Shown: positions 1 to 8,242 of the stretch, one piece after another
Layout of the letters: each line of letters opens with the position of its first letter
Position numbering within the stretch: position 1 is the first letter of the stretch
From: an uncultured Christensenella sp.
GTDB lineage: Bacteria > Bacillota > Clostridia > Christensenellales > UBA1242
Assembly (NCBI GenBank): GCA_949287685.1
Contig: CASEHF010000013.1
Span: 1 to 49,040 of the forward strand
Direction of reading: 5' to 3'
Length of the DNA: 49,040 nucleotides
Translations under genes and position numbers: made by a program
Notes under the pieces: generated by a model
What the model was told of the DNA's origin: nothing
The model's database searches: none
Seen by the model: the letters and a program-made list of their open reading frames with translations, nothing else

Positions 1-285
1 GATTACGCCTCAAAATTATACGCATACAACGAGAATTTTGAGGATGTGATTGAGATTTTTCTCAATGTGATTGCTCGGGCGGTGGCACTGCTGTGTGGTA
101 ATGAAAATACTCATGATGCATTAGCACAGCGTGTCGCGCGTGAGTTTAGTATTGATTGCTTGATAAACTTAAATCGCGAGTGTCTCAAGTTTATCGAAAA
201 AAGGCGCAGAAATTGCAATTTTAACTCGCTAGTTGATTCATTTTTATTTATGATTTTGGAGGTGAGACACCGTTGGCCAGTATAG
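1..285 (+). CDS. holB: DNA polymerase III delta' subunit, C-terminal end (partial)
   Basis: The reading frame is open from the first base, so this is the end of a gene that starts before the window. The visible ~94 residues are helical and finish with a pattern (Arg-rich helix, N-x-N, then a short hydrophobic helix) like the C-terminal collar domain of clamp-loader subunits. The main argument is context: in Bacillota holB lies directly upstream of ricT and close to rsmI, as here. Its stop codon overlaps the start of ricT by 13 nt, which implies translational coupling. In the clamp loader this subunit helps place the sliding clamp on DNA. The ATPase-like N-terminus is not visible, so the name rests on synteny and a weak C-terminal match. 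Confidence 0.7.
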   Translation, partial: DYASKLYAYNENFEDVIEIFLNVIARAVALLCGNENTHDALAQRVAREFSIDCLINLNRECLKFIEKRRRNCNFNSLVDSFLFMILEVRHRWPV

Positions 286-1097
286 TTTATGTTAGATTAC
301 ACGATGCACGCTTGTTGCCTTTTTCGAGTACGATTGATTTAAAAAAAGACACTCGCGTAGTGGTCGATTTGGAGGGAATCGAGGAATTAGGCGTTGTCGA
401 AAATGTGGTAAGTGATACCGATGTTGTGGGTGCGGTCGTGCGCATCGCCACACCTAGAGATATTACGCAGTACGAAAACCTGTGTGCGTTTGAGAACGAG
501 GACAAGGATGTAGTGCGTGAGAACCTCGACCGCTTGGGGATTGAAATGAAGTTAGTGGCGGTGTTACGCTCGTTTGATAGCAAAAAAATTTTAGTTATGT
601 ACACCGCTGAGGATAGAGTCGATTTTCGCCAGTTGGTAAAGGACTTGGCGAGCGTGTTTAGGATGCGTGTGGAAATGCGCCAAATTAGCGAGCGCGATGA
701 GGCGAAATTCTATGGCGGATGTGGTGCGTGCGGGCAACCTTTATGCTGTCGCCGCTTTTTAAATATTCCTAGACAGACATCTATTAAAATGGCAAAGATA
801 CAAGGGTTAGCGCTTACGCCTAGCAAAGTCAATGGTGTGTGCGGCAAACTTATGTGCTGTTTGCAGTACGAATACTCGCAGTATCGAGAGGCGCTTTCAA
901 GGTTGCCTACAATTGGGAGTATTGTCGAGACAAAGGATGGCAAGGGTGAGGTATATTATCTCGATTTAGTCCGTGAAAAGGTCGCAGTCCGCCTTGATAA
1001 CGAGGCGCATTATGTCAAGAAATACGATGCTAATGAGATAAAAGTGCTAGTTTTGGCTAAGAACAATGAGGAAAAGGAGGGCGAGGATGAGCGGTAA
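273..1097 (+). CDS. ricT: PSP1-domain protein RicT (YaaT)
   Basis: 274 aa with a PSP1 C-terminal domain spanning roughly residues 60-200. Two cysteine clusters are visible: C150/C153/C158/C159 and C190/C195/C196. These fit the family, in which RicT with RicA and RicF carries Fe-S clusters and controls RNase Y-dependent mRNA processing, and in Bacillus affects competence, biofilm formation and sporulation. The start is TTG, chosen because an excellent ribosome site (GGAGGTGAG) lies just upstream and because MASIVYVRL is the usual kind of N-terminus. It overlaps the end of holB and runs 11 nt into rsmI, so the three genes form one coupled operon. RicA and RicF are not in the window. Confidence 0.92.
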   Translation: MASIVYVRLHDARLLPFSSTIDLKKDTRVVVDLEGIEELGVVENVVSDTDVVGAVVRIATPRDITQYENLCAFENEDKDVVRENLDRLGIEMKLVAVLRSFDSKKILVMYTAEDRVDFRQLVKDLASVFRMRVEMRQISERDEAKFYGGCGACGQPLCCRRFLNIPRQTSIKMAKIQGLALTPSKVNGVCGKLMCCLQYEYSQYREALSRLPTIGSIVETKDGKGEVYYLDLVREKVAVRLDNEAHYVKKYDANEIKVLVLAKNNEEKEGEDER

Positions 1098-1902
1098 AGT
1101 TTATCTAGTGGCGACTCCGATTGGGAACCTAGCGGATATGACCTATCGCGCGGTCGAGATTTTAAATTCAGTCAATCGTATCGCTTGTGAGGACACGCGC
1201 CACTCCTCGATATTGCTAAAACACTACGACATTCACAAGCCAACTTTTTCGTATCACAAGTTCAATGAAACTCGCGTTGCCGAGCAGATTGTAGATTTGG
1301 TGGAAAAGGGTGAGAGTATTGCTGTCATTAGCGATGCGGGTATGCCTATTATATCCGACCCGGGGGCGGTGCTTGTTAAAAAACTCATCGAGCACGACAT
1401 CCCATTCGAGGTTGTCCCAGGGGCGAGCGCTAGCGTTACCGCGTTGGCGCTTTCGGGGCTCGATGGTAGTAGGTTTACCTTTGCTGGCTTTTTACCTGAA
1501 AAGCACCAAGAGCGCATAAATATGATTACAACGCTTGCGCGCGCCGAAACTACTCTTATATTTTACTCCGCTTGTCACGATTTGGAGAAAGATTTAGCAG
1601 ATTTATTTTCAGTTTTAGGTAAGCGGAAAGTGGCTATTTGTAACGATATTACCAAGAAATTTGAGGCGACCTTCCGTGGGGTCTTGGGTGAAATAAATGT
1701 GCCAGAGCCAAAGGGTGAATTTGTGATAGTTGTCGAGCGCGGTGCACTCAAAAATGAATTAAATAATCTCCCACTAGAGCAGCACATCGAATATTATTTA
1801 AATGCAGGAGTCACTCGTATGGAGGCGATAAAACTCGTTTCAAAGGACCGCGGCTTGAGTAAAAGCGAAGTATACAAAATGCAACTAACCGACAAAAAAT
1901 AG
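1087..1902 (+). CDS. rsmI: 16S rRNA (cytidine1402-2'-O)-methyltransferase
   Basis: 271 aa SAM-dependent methyltransferase of the tetrapyrrole methylase fold. It has the diagnostic N-terminal LVATPIGNL, then CEDTRHS, SDAGMP-type and VPGASA segments. RsmI 2'-O-methylates C1402 in the decoding centre of 16S rRNA and works with RsmH. An upstream in-frame extension exists, but the ATG used here sits 6 nt after AAGGAGG and gives the family-standard start MSGKVYLVATPIG. It overlaps the end of ricT (ATGAGCGGTAA), so it is coupled to it. Length is normal. The strong hairpin at about 2078 probably ends this operon. Confidence 0.95.
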   Translation: MSGKVYLVATPIGNLADMTYRAVEILNSVNRIACEDTRHSSILLKHYDIHKPTFSYHKFNETRVAEQIVDLVEKGESIAVISDAGMPIISDPGAVLVKKLIEHDIPFEVVPGASASVTALALSGLDGSRFTFAGFLPEKHQERINMITTLARAETTLIFYSACHDLEKDLADLFSVLGKRKVAICNDITKKFEATFRGVLGEINVPEPKGEFVIVVERGALKNELNNLPLEQHIEYYLNAGVTRMEAIKLVSKDRGLSKSEVYKMQLTDKK

Positions 1903-2372
1903 CCACATACCTACTAAATTTAATCACTATACCCTCCTTTTTAACTACTTATTTTAATATTTACAAGGCAGCGAGTAAATTTTGAGAATGTAGGTTTTAT
2001 TTAACCGAGCGGTTATCTTGTAATTTCATATCAAATAGATTTTGCTATTTGATATTATGATACACTATTTTAATTACAATGACTTATTTTTGTTATAAAT
2101 AAGTCATTTTTTTGTGAATTTTTATCATAAAATGGCAATATAAAACTTGTTTTGTCGAAACCGAAATTTTGATGATTTTAGAGTTTGAAAAAAACTTCTT
2201 TTATGTTATCTTTATGTACGCAATATCTATGAAAGGAGGATAAAATGATACTACTTATATAGTATTAAAAGCCGAAGCGAGTATTATGTACGGTTCGCTT
2301 GCGGCTCGAATGGATAGGGCAAAAAGGTAAAAAGGAGCAAACAAAATTCATTATTTACAAGGAGGTATTGTT
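1903..2372. other. Intergenic region: operon end and leader of the lipoprotein gene
   Basis: No gene longer than a few codons. It holds an 11-bp perfect hairpin (2028-2055, loop ATTTTG), the rsmI terminator, and a leader before the lipoprotein gene. The leader contains a strong ribosome site (AAAGGAGG) followed by a five-codon reading frame MILLI (2245-2262). After that comes a hairpin with one bulge (2270-2306, AGCCGAAGCGA pairing with TCGCTTGCGGCT). A possible promoter TTGAAA-16-TATCTT starts at 2185. Whether the mini-frame is translated is unknown. Confidence 0.5.
2078..2113 (+). terminator. Rho-independent terminator of the holB-ricT-rsmI operon
   Basis: Near-perfect stem AATGACTTATTT / AAATAAGTCATT with a short loop, followed by a T run on the plus strand. 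It lies 175 nt after the rsmI stop and no gene lies between. Confidence 0.8.
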
Positions 2373-2780
2373 ATGACAAATTCAAAAATTTTAAACATTT
2401 TGCGGCTTGTGGCGGGCGTGGCATTCCTAGCGCTAGTGAGCGTGGTGGTATTAGCGGGGTGTGGAGAAACTCAGCTAAAGGGAAGTTGGACACTCGAACG
2501 CGTTGTTACTAAGGATACGACTATAAATTCAGATACAGCGGACAAGGGGGAGTATGGGGATGATTTTAACAATGTTTTGACATTTAATGAGGATGGCAGC
2601 GGCACGGTAAAGATTAGGTCGGAGACTGCTACCACTTCGGCGTGGACACAAGATGGTAGTAAAGTGACTATTACCGTAGGCTCGGATGACACTACTTACA
2701 CCTTAGAGGGTACAGAACTAATTTTAGAGCAAGATGGCGTTAAATACTTTTATAAAAAATCTACTCAGCAAACCGACTAG
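2373..2780 (+). CDS. Small lipoprotein, lipocalin-like fold predicted
   Basis: 135 aa secreted lipoprotein. The N-terminus has a hydrophobic segment (residues ~10-29) ending in the lipobox LAGC, so Cys30 should be lipidated and anchored in the membrane. The mature part is beta-rich. It begins KGSWTLE, contains TFNEDGSGTVKI and WTQDGSKVTI, and ends in YFYKK. That pattern (W near the start, then D/N-G turns) is typical of small bacterial lipocalin-like domains of unknown ligand. Start supported by ACAAGGAGG nine bases upstream. It is alone, bounded by a leader with a mini-frame and by a strong terminator. No specific function can be assigned. Confidence 0.8.
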   Translation: MTNSKILNILRLVAGVAFLALVSVVVLAGCGETQLKGSWTLERVVTKDTTINSDTADKGEYGDDFNNVLTFNEDGSGTVKIRSETATTSAWTQDGSKVTITVGSDDTTYTLEGTELILEQDGVKYFYKKSTQQTD

Positions 2781-2877
2781 GATATGTACTAAAATGGCAA
2801 CAAATTTCTAGTACATAAGCAAGTTACATATGCTAATAATTTATTAAATAAGGAGTTTAAAACATATATATTTTAAC

Positions 2878-2946
2878 AAAAAACGACCTTAAAATACAAA
2901 ATTAGGTCGTTTTTTTGTAAAAAAACACGATTTTTTCGTGTTTTTT
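2878..2946. terminator. Two back-to-back bidirectional terminators
   Basis: First hairpin: AAAACGACCT pairs with AGGTCGTTTT and is followed by T on both strands. Second hairpin: AAAAACACGA pairs with TCGTGTTTTT. They separate the rightward lipoprotein gene from the leftward helicase gene and can end transcription from both sides. Confidence 0.85.
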
Positions 2947-2994
2947 GCTAATTTTTATTAAAAATGTATTTTGCTAATTTTTATTAAAAATGTA
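2943..2994. repeat. Tandem duplication of 26 bp at the helicase 3' end
   Basis: Two exact consecutive copies of a 26-bp unit beginning TTTTGCTAATTTTTATT. The second copy contains the helicase stop codon and its last three codons, so the duplication spilled the gene's 3' end into the spacer. Confidence 0.85.
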
Positions 2995-4309
2995 TTTTAC
3001 TTTTTGGTTTGTGAATTTGCCTAAGTGTGCGTTTTTTATGCCCAATTTTCGAGCCACCTCTTATATTTACATTGCCGTTTTTTGAATTTGTTTTTTCGAC
3101 ATTACCAAAGACAATAGCGCGTTTTTCTCTCGATTTGATGTTTAGTTTTTTACCAGTGGTAGGCCGATTTCGCTTTTGTGGCATTGCTAGTCCGTTTAGT
3201 GTTAGGCTAGACAGAGTGATTTTAGATTTGGTCTTTTTCTCGATTTCCTCGAGTTCGCGTACTTGTTCGGGGGTGTTTAATAGGGTATACGCATTGCCGC
3301 TTTTCCCAGCGCGCCCGGTACGCCCCACGCGGTGAATATAGTACTCGTTGTTTTGCGGCAAATCAAAGTTAATGACCGAAATAATGTCTTTCACATCGAT
3401 TCCGCGTGCTGCTACATCGGTGGTGATTAAAATGTTATTTGGCTCTGATTTATATTCATTCATCACTTTTTTGCGGACATTTTGAGGCATATCGCCGTGT
3501 AGTGCCAGTGCCATAAAGCCCATTTTGCGCAAATATATCTGTACGCTATCTACCATTTTCTTTGTGTTACAGAAAACTATAGTGCGCCCGCGTGGCAATT
3601 CTGATAAAAGTGCGTGTAGTGCGCGCTTTTTCTTGTCTTTTGGGCAAATAAAATAACTTTGGCGGATGCTTGAGATGGTGGCATTTGGGGTGCCTACTTG
3701 AATAGTCTCGGGTGCGCGCATATAGTTTTTAGTCAGCGCCATAATGTCTTTTTGCATGGTCGCGCTAAACATAATCGTTTGGCGCTCCTCGGGTGTTTGT
3801 TTTAAGATTGATTCAATATCGTGTATAAAGCCCATATTGAGCATTTCATCTGCTTCATCTAGTACAACGGTCGATACAAGCCCTAGTTTGAGCGTTTTTC
3901 TCGAGATGTGGTCTAGTATTCGCCCGGGGGTGCCGATTACGATATTCGCCCCGCGCTTTAGTGCGTAAATTTGTCGCTGCATATCGGTGCCACCATATAC
4001 GCTAACTACGCGTATTTTTGGGTTTTTGCCGATTATTTTGCGAAATTCATAGTGAATTTGCTCCGCTAGTTCGCGTGTAGGACATAGGACTATCGCTTGC
4101 ACATAATGCTCAGGCGTTACCTTTTCGAGTATAGGTAGGGCAAATGCAAGTGTTTTGCCCGTGCCAGTTTGAGACAACCCAATTAAATCTTTGTTCTCGA
4201 GTAGTACGGGGATTGCGCGTGCTTGAATTTCGGTGGGCTTATCAAACCCTTCGCGATGCAATGCAGAAACTAAAGAGGTGTTTAGCCCCAAATCATTAAA
4301 AGTTTTCAT
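2984..4309 (-). CDS. DEAD-box ATP-dependent RNA helicase
   Basis: 441 aa with the full DEAD-box motif set: Q motif (FNDLGLN...KPTEIQ), motif I SQTGTGKT (46-53), Ia PTRELAEQ, GGTD, TPGR, DEAD (151-154), SAT (182-184), then the second RecA domain ending in HRVGRTGRAGKSG. These enzymes unwind or remodel RNA duplexes using ATP, in ribosome assembly, cold response and mRNA decay. The C-terminal ~70 residues are basic (Lys/Arg-rich), a usual RNA-binding tail. It fits the CshA/RhlE-like group, but the exact subgroup cannot be fixed by eye. Standalone gene ending at a double terminator. Confidence 0.93.
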   Translation of the reverse strand: MKTFNDLGLNTSLVSALHREGFDKPTEIQARAIPVLLENKDLIGLSQTGTGKTLAFALPILEKVTPEHYVQAIVLCPTRELAEQIHYEFRKIIGKNPKIRVVSVYGGTDMQRQIYALKRGANIVIGTPGRILDHISRKTLKLGLVSTVVLDEADEMLNMGFIHDIESILKQTPEERQTIMFSATMQKDIMALTKNYMRAPETIQVGTPNATISSIRQSYFICPKDKKKRALHALLSELPRGRTIVFCNTKKMVDSVQIYLRKMGFMALALHGDMPQNVRKKVMNEYKSEPNNILITTDVAARGIDVKDIISVINFDLPQNNEYYIHRVGRTGRAGKSGNAYTLLNTPEQVRELEEIEKKTKSKITLSSLTLNGLAMPQKRNRPTTGKKLNIKSREKRAIVFGNVEKTNSKNGNVNIRGGSKIGHKKRTLRQIHKPKSKIHF

Positions 4310-4572
4310 TTTTTACTCCATTTTGTGATTTTTTGCTTAATTTTTTTATATTTTACATATTTAACGGCAGATATAATAATTTTTCATATCAATTTGACAG
4401 CTTCCGTAAAAATACCGATTTATCTGCATAATTGTATGCAAGCACTTTTCTCAATCAACAAAACTAATATAAAAAAAGAAAACTTGTTTTGCCAAGTGCT
4501 CTCAATAAATCTTGTCCATTTTACCATAATTTAGCCGATTTGTCAACACTAAAATGGTTTAACCAAGGGACT

Positions 4573-4674
4573 TGCACGGTGTGAAGGTGCGGTGCGAAGG
4601 CGCACTCCTGATAGATAATAATAAAGCGGAATAGATTCTTCGTCTCAGGCTCCGTAAGTAGGGCTCAGAATGAC
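4573..4674 (-). repeat. Dispersed intergenic repeat, inverted copy
   Basis: Read on the minus strand it gives CATTCTGAG..., GAAGAATCTATTCCGC and then GGAGTGCGCCTTCGCACC. It is a diverged, opposite-orientation member of the family seen at 4798, 17318, 20772 and 22185. The rest of the gene-free stretch 4310-5316 outside these repeats is featureless AT-rich DNA. Confidence 0.7.
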
Positions 4675-4797
4675 AGTACTTTAAGTATTAGACAAATAAA
4701 ACAACCGCACACTTTACATCAACCTATGAAAAGTAGTCTGTCGTACACGCAATAAAATAGTACATAGCCGTACCCGTAGTACCTTTAAAGTACATGG

Positions 4798-5129
4798 CTG
4801 GCGCAAAACTATTCGTTTCTTACCGTGCCAAGTACTCTTGCGCCAGACTTCCCGCAAGCAGGAAGGCATCCTGAGTGTCGACCTACAGCGCCTTTAGACA
4901 AAGGATCTATTCCGTTAAAAAAATCCCCAATCTATCGTAAACAAGTATTTAAAGTGAGTGGTCGTACTATATCTATCTATCGGGAGTGCGCCTACGCACC
5001 GAAGGATCTATTCCGCTTAAAACATTCTAAACTAACCGTAGACAACCATTCAAAGCGAATAGCCTTACTTATCTATCGGGAGTGCGCCTTCGCACTGCGC
5101 CCACGCACCGAAGGGGCTTTTCCGCTTAA
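4798..5129 (+). repeat. Dispersed intergenic repeat, composite copy with three sub-units
   Basis: It starts with CTGGCGC pairing with GCGCCAG 40 nt later, then a CTTCCCG...GGAAG hairpin, then GGCATCCTGAG...AAAGGATCTATTCCG. Two further partial units follow, each with TATCGGGAGTGCGCC, GCACCGAAGG and TTCCGCTTAAA. The closest relative is at 20816-20990, where the stems are kept while the loop sequence differs. That is a sign of conserved secondary structure. Confidence 0.75.
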
Positions 5130-5263
5130 AAAATTCTTAGGCAACAACTAAAAAATAGGAGACAGAGGGGCTGGTATGAAAGTCTTTATTTCTCAACAAA
5201 AAAAATCACGAAAATCACTAAAAATCATTGAAAAATAGTAAAAAATCGCGAAAAATTAAACAA

Positions 5264-5307
5264 AAATACCCCTTTTTATAATTAAACACTTAAATGCGGG
5301 GGTATTT
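5264..5307 (-). terminator. Possible terminator after the 228-aa gene
   Basis: AAATACCCC pairs with GGGGTATTT around a 26-nt loop just beyond the stop codon of the leftward gene; only a weak T run follows. Confidence 0.4.
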
Positions 5308-5316
5308 ATTAAAAAA

Positions 5317-6003
5317 TTATAATGCAATATAGTCTACATTTTCCTGCTCAATCAAATTCTGCTGCTTTTCAAGATTCAATATTTCTGCCTTAATTTTCGC
5401 AATTCTAGCCTCTTTTTTCTTAGCAATTTGTTTTGCAACTATTTCCCAAAGAAAATCTTGCATACCAAATTCCTCTGCAATCGCGCATGGGGCAGGGCGT
5501 TCGTAGTTTGGAATATAAATAGGATTTGAGCCGATTAAATTCACCGTTGTTCGCTCAAAACTTTTCATCGCTTCAGTTTTGTCGAAATGCAAGACCTTTT
5601 CATTGTTCGAAACCATACTGCTTTGGCATTTTGCCACAGGGATTGCTTTTTTTGCCTCAAAATCATTCTTGTTTTTCAACACGAGCGTGTAGTTATATTT
5701 CTCAATATACTTTGGGCCAAACTCATCCTTTATTTCGGCTTTTTCTTGGCTTTCCAGAGCAATATCTAAAAAGTATTCACATCCAGTTTTTTCTTTTAAA
5801 AATTTATTCACTTCGTGAGCGAATTCAAGTGCATTGATTTCAAAAACTTTTTTATATGACTCAATGATTGTAGAATTGTGCTTCGCTAAGTAGTAATGCT
5901 TGATTGTGGCTGCTGCATCGCCGTGGTTCTTTTGCATTTCGTGATAAGTGTTCAGCATATCAATGGTTTGCGCGTTTAGTGCCTTTAGTTCGTTTAAATT
6001 CAT
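5317..6003 (-). CDS. Hypothetical protein, helical with C-terminal coiled coil
   Basis: 228 aa, not recognised. There is no signal peptide or membrane segment, so it is probably cytosolic. Residues 1-50 are amphipathic helix. A middle segment (about 80-175) mixes strands and helices, with a run of prolines and aromatic residues near IYIPNYERPAPC. The last ~45 residues (KQIAKKKEARIAKIKAEI...) form a strongly charged coiled coil. Start is supported by AAGGAG seven bases upstream of ATG. It stands alone between the dispersed-repeat block and the tRNA-Ser-associated cassettes, so context gives no function. Confidence 0.7.
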   Translation of the reverse strand: MNLNELKALNAQTIDMLNTYHEMQKNHGDAAATIKHYYLAKHNSTIIESYKKVFEINALEFAHEVNKFLKEKTGCEYFLDIALESQEKAEIKDEFGPKYIEKYNYTLVLKNKNDFEAKKAIPVAKCQSSMVSNNEKVLHFDKTEAMKSFERTTVNLIGSNPIYIPNYERPAPCAIAEEFGMQDFLWEIVAKQIAKKKEARIAKIKAEILNLEKQQNLIEQENVDYIAL

Positions 6004-6422
6004 GAGTTACTCCTTAGATTGTTTTGCATATTATACCACCAAACGACACATATTTCAAGATGTTATACAGTTTTTGTGTGTAATTTTCAATCAAGCGCGA
6101 TACTTATTGCTCAATATTTGGCACCGCGCCAAAAAAGGTGGTTAAAAAACTTCGCAAGCGCTATATAAGGAAAGGCGTGCAGACTTTTACTATAAAGCGC
6201 TACGAACTCACATACAATCTAACACCCATGCTAGACTTTCTTGTGGCCCAACACGCTCTCATATACACCGAAAAATACTACCACTATATAATAACTTTGA
6301 TTTAACGCTTTAATATGTTTTATATAATAATTGTATTGAGATGTATATGAATTGTACCTAAATTGTACCTAAAAACATAATTTTTAATAAAAAAAGCCCT
6401 TAAAATCGAGCTTTTCGAGTTC
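6004..6422. other. Gene-free stretch
   Basis: AT-rich spacer with no supportable gene; the short open frames in it have no ribosome site. Its right end runs into the tRNA-Ser-end cassette. Confidence 0.5.
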
Positions 6423-6579
6423 TGGCGGAGAGGGGCGGCGATTTGCGAAAGAAAAAGTCGCCAGTGGCGAGTTTTAGCAAATCGGACAAGACCTCTGTGT
6501 CTTGGCTGGCGTGAAAGTGTAGCGTAGCGGAACGGTGCGAACCGTAGGTTCGAATCCGCAGTGGGATAGAACAAAAAGT
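6423..6579 (+). repeat. tRNA-Ser 3'-end-bounded structured cassette
   Basis: It begins with a 16-nt copy (one mismatch) of the inverted 3' end of tRNA-Ser(GGA), TGGCGGAGAGGGGCGG. An 8-nt partial copy, TGGCGGAG, begins at 6580. Inside are GATTTGC pairing with GCAAATC around the palindrome GTCGCCAGTGGCGAG (6457-6471), an AGAC/GTCT hairpin, the string GGCGTGAAAGTG, and GCGGA-[ACGGT GCGA ACCGT]-AGGTTCGAA-TCCGC. The last part looks like a T-arm/acceptor end. The same elements recur at the tRNA-Leu and tRNA-Arg loci. Confidence 0.75.
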
Positions 6580-6594
6580 TGGCGGAGCGTTAGA

Positions 6595-7410
6595 TTATCC
6601 AATTCGCGGATTACTTATTTTTTTAATTGAATATGCACACTCAACATTCAACAGATCTTCAAAATTTATTTGTTCTATAAATTTAATAAAATCATCTATG
6701 TTCATATTTTCTATTTTAGTTTGAAATTCAACAAAGTCTTTCTGCTCATAATTTACGTTGTAAAACTTTTTATCTTTTTCAATATTTTCTTGTGTTTTGT
6801 TTAAATATATATGCCAAAAAGGTAAAATTTTAATATGCAAAAGTTTTAAATCCTCATGTCCGTAATAAACATTCTCAGATTTATTTAAAATCTTTGCCAA
6901 CTCAAAATCAGATATGTTTTCTATTATAGTATGAGTAATATCATTATTTTCGAAATAAGAATGTAAAGATTCATGAACAAGATAAACCAAGTCATAGATT
7001 TTGTCTGTCAATCCGTATTTATTCCCCCAAACAAATTGGTTATTACCAATATTCCGACCACAGCATAAAGTTGGAGGGAAAATTATGGCCGATACATTTA
7101 CCGTAAACTCTTTTTTGAAAATTTTATTTAAAAATGCATTTATCTTATTCTTGTGCTTTTCCCAATTAGTTTTTATTCTTTCCAAATTCTTTTCAGCTTC
7201 ATGATAATAATTTTTAAAAAAACTTTGTTGTTTTAATTCTAGGATTATATTATTATCTATTTCATTAGATTTAAAATTTTTTTGCAAAAGTATATAGGAA
7301 ATTTTATATTTGTCCCATAAATAATTTGCAAAATCAACTGGCATTTCGCTTTTTGATATCATCATTCTAGCCATGATATCTTCATCTGTATTAAATTTTA
7401 TATTTAACAC
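6595..7410 (-). CDS. Putative zinc metallopeptidase with HExxH motif
   Basis: 271 aa, cytosolic, no signal peptide. The segment YLVHESLHSYFEN holds an HExxH motif (H-E-S-L-H). About 20 residues later ENISDFELAKIL supplies Glu residues that could be the third zinc ligand, as in gluzincins. Upstream is a Cys-Cys-Gly-Arg strand region before the helix, as in minimal gluzincin folds. The rest is helical and very Lys/Asn/Ile-rich, more AT-rich than the neighbours, which suggests transfer. Start GTG is chosen because GGGGGA lies seven bases upstream. It sits between tRNA-Ser(GGA) and duplicated pieces of that tRNA's 3' end, so it may be cassette cargo. Substrate unknown. Confidence 0.65.
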   Translation of the reverse strand: MLNIKFNTDEDIMARMMISKSEMPVDFANYLWDKYKISYILLQKNFKSNEIDNNIILELKQQSFFKNYYHEAEKNLERIKTNWEKHKNKINAFLNKIFKKEFTVNVSAIIFPPTLCCGRNIGNNQFVWGNKYGLTDKIYDLVYLVHESLHSYFENNDITHTIIENISDFELAKILNKSENVYYGHEDLKLLHIKILPFWHIYLNKTQENIEKDKKFYNVNYEQKDFVEFQTKIENMNIDDFIKFIEQINFEDLLNVECAYSIKKISNPRIG

Positions 7411-7468
7411 AACTTTCCCCCTAATATAAATAATGTACCAAACATATTTGGTACGTTAAAAGAATCGT

Positions 7469-7557
7469 TGGCGGAGAGAGGCGGATTCGAACCGCCGGTG
7501 CCTCATCAGCACACACGCTTTCCAAGCGTGCACATTAGACCGCTCTGACATCTCTCC
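7469..7557 (-). tRNA. tRNA-Ser (anticodon GGA)
   Basis: Class II tRNA with long variable arm. Acceptor GGAGAGA pairs with TCTCTCC, discriminator G, CCA encoded. Anticodon loop TTGGAAA within CACGC/GCGTG; T-loop GTTCGAATCC. Its 3' end is the source of the direct repeat at 6423. Confidence 0.95.
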
Positions 7558-7614
7558 ACGAAGTAAATATAGGTTAACTTAAAAAATAGTTTTAGTCAAG
7601 TGAAATTGCAAAAT

Positions 7615-8092
7615 TTATTTCAAATATTCCAAAATTACGCGATATTTTTCTACTAGCGTATTGAAGTCGCAACTAAAATTAGCAGGGCTTGGAGAGGGTA
7701 GGTAAATGCTGTTTTGATGGAAAAAATTTTTATAAAGTTTTGTAGCGACTGCACCAGTAGTAAAGACTGTTTTTATATTCGCAGTGTTAAAAATAATTTC
7801 CAAATTATTCGGTATCACATTAGTAATACTAGAGTCGTTAGCGCCACTAATTTCGCACTCTTTTATGACATCCCAAAGTGCTATTTTTTTGTTTAATAAA
7901 AAGGCGATTTTTTGGTAATTGTTTTTTTGTATTTTTTCATTGAAAATCACAGATAAAATTTGCCAAAATCGTGCGTGGGTTGCCGTAAAAAATATTGTTT
8001 TCGCGCGACTGGGGAGAAGGAAAAGAGCCAAGAATTAACACTCGACTTTCGTTATTATAAATTGGTGCGATGTTGTGAATTAATTTTTTCAT
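7615..8092 (-). pseudogene. Frameshifted DNA-deoxyinosine glycosylase (UDG superfamily)
   Basis: Two overlapping frames together make one family member. The first, from ATG at 8092, reads MKKLIHNIAPIYNNESRVLI then LGSFPSPQSRENNIFYGNP. That is the canonical start of the hypoxanthine/uracil glycosylase family (LGSFPS..SR..FYYGHP). It then goes out of frame. The other frame continues precisely where the family requires it, HARFWQILSVIF, and runs through ALWDVI, SITNVIPN and TGAVATKLY to a SPSPAN segment near the end. The break lies near 7970-7980 and equals loss of two bases (or gain of one). These enzymes excise deaminated purines or uracil. A sequencing error would make it one intact gene of about 158 aa. 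Confidence 0.8.
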
Positions 8093-8135
8093 ATTAATAT
8101 TATAGCACAAACTTAGAAAAATTCAAGTGTAATTC

Positions 8136-8231
8136 AGTACTATGCAATATTGTTTAATAAGTATAGTTGAGTACTATGCATATAAAAACGACCATTTTAT
8201 TGTATTTTTCGCGATTTTTAAGTACTATGCA
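8136..8231. promoter_or_regulatory. Three direct copies of AGTACTATGCA upstream of the glycosylase
   Basis: Exact 11-mers at 8136, 8170 and 8221, spaced 34 and 51 nt, between two leftward genes. They are possible binding sites for a regulator of the glycosylase gene. The same core appears in both arms of the hairpin after the Spo0A-like gene (24190-24238). Confidence 0.45.
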
Positions 8232-8242
8232 ATAGTTTTTGT

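Noticed and set aside
4825..5151. 108-aa frame across the dispersed repeat
   Set aside because: The frame follows repeat units, no start signal, and translations of other copies are interrupted.
6320..6574. 84-aa leftward frame over the tRNA-Ser cassette
   Set aside because: Composed of tRNA-like repeat sequence with no ribosome site; the similar frames at 22462-22928 are rejected for the same reason.
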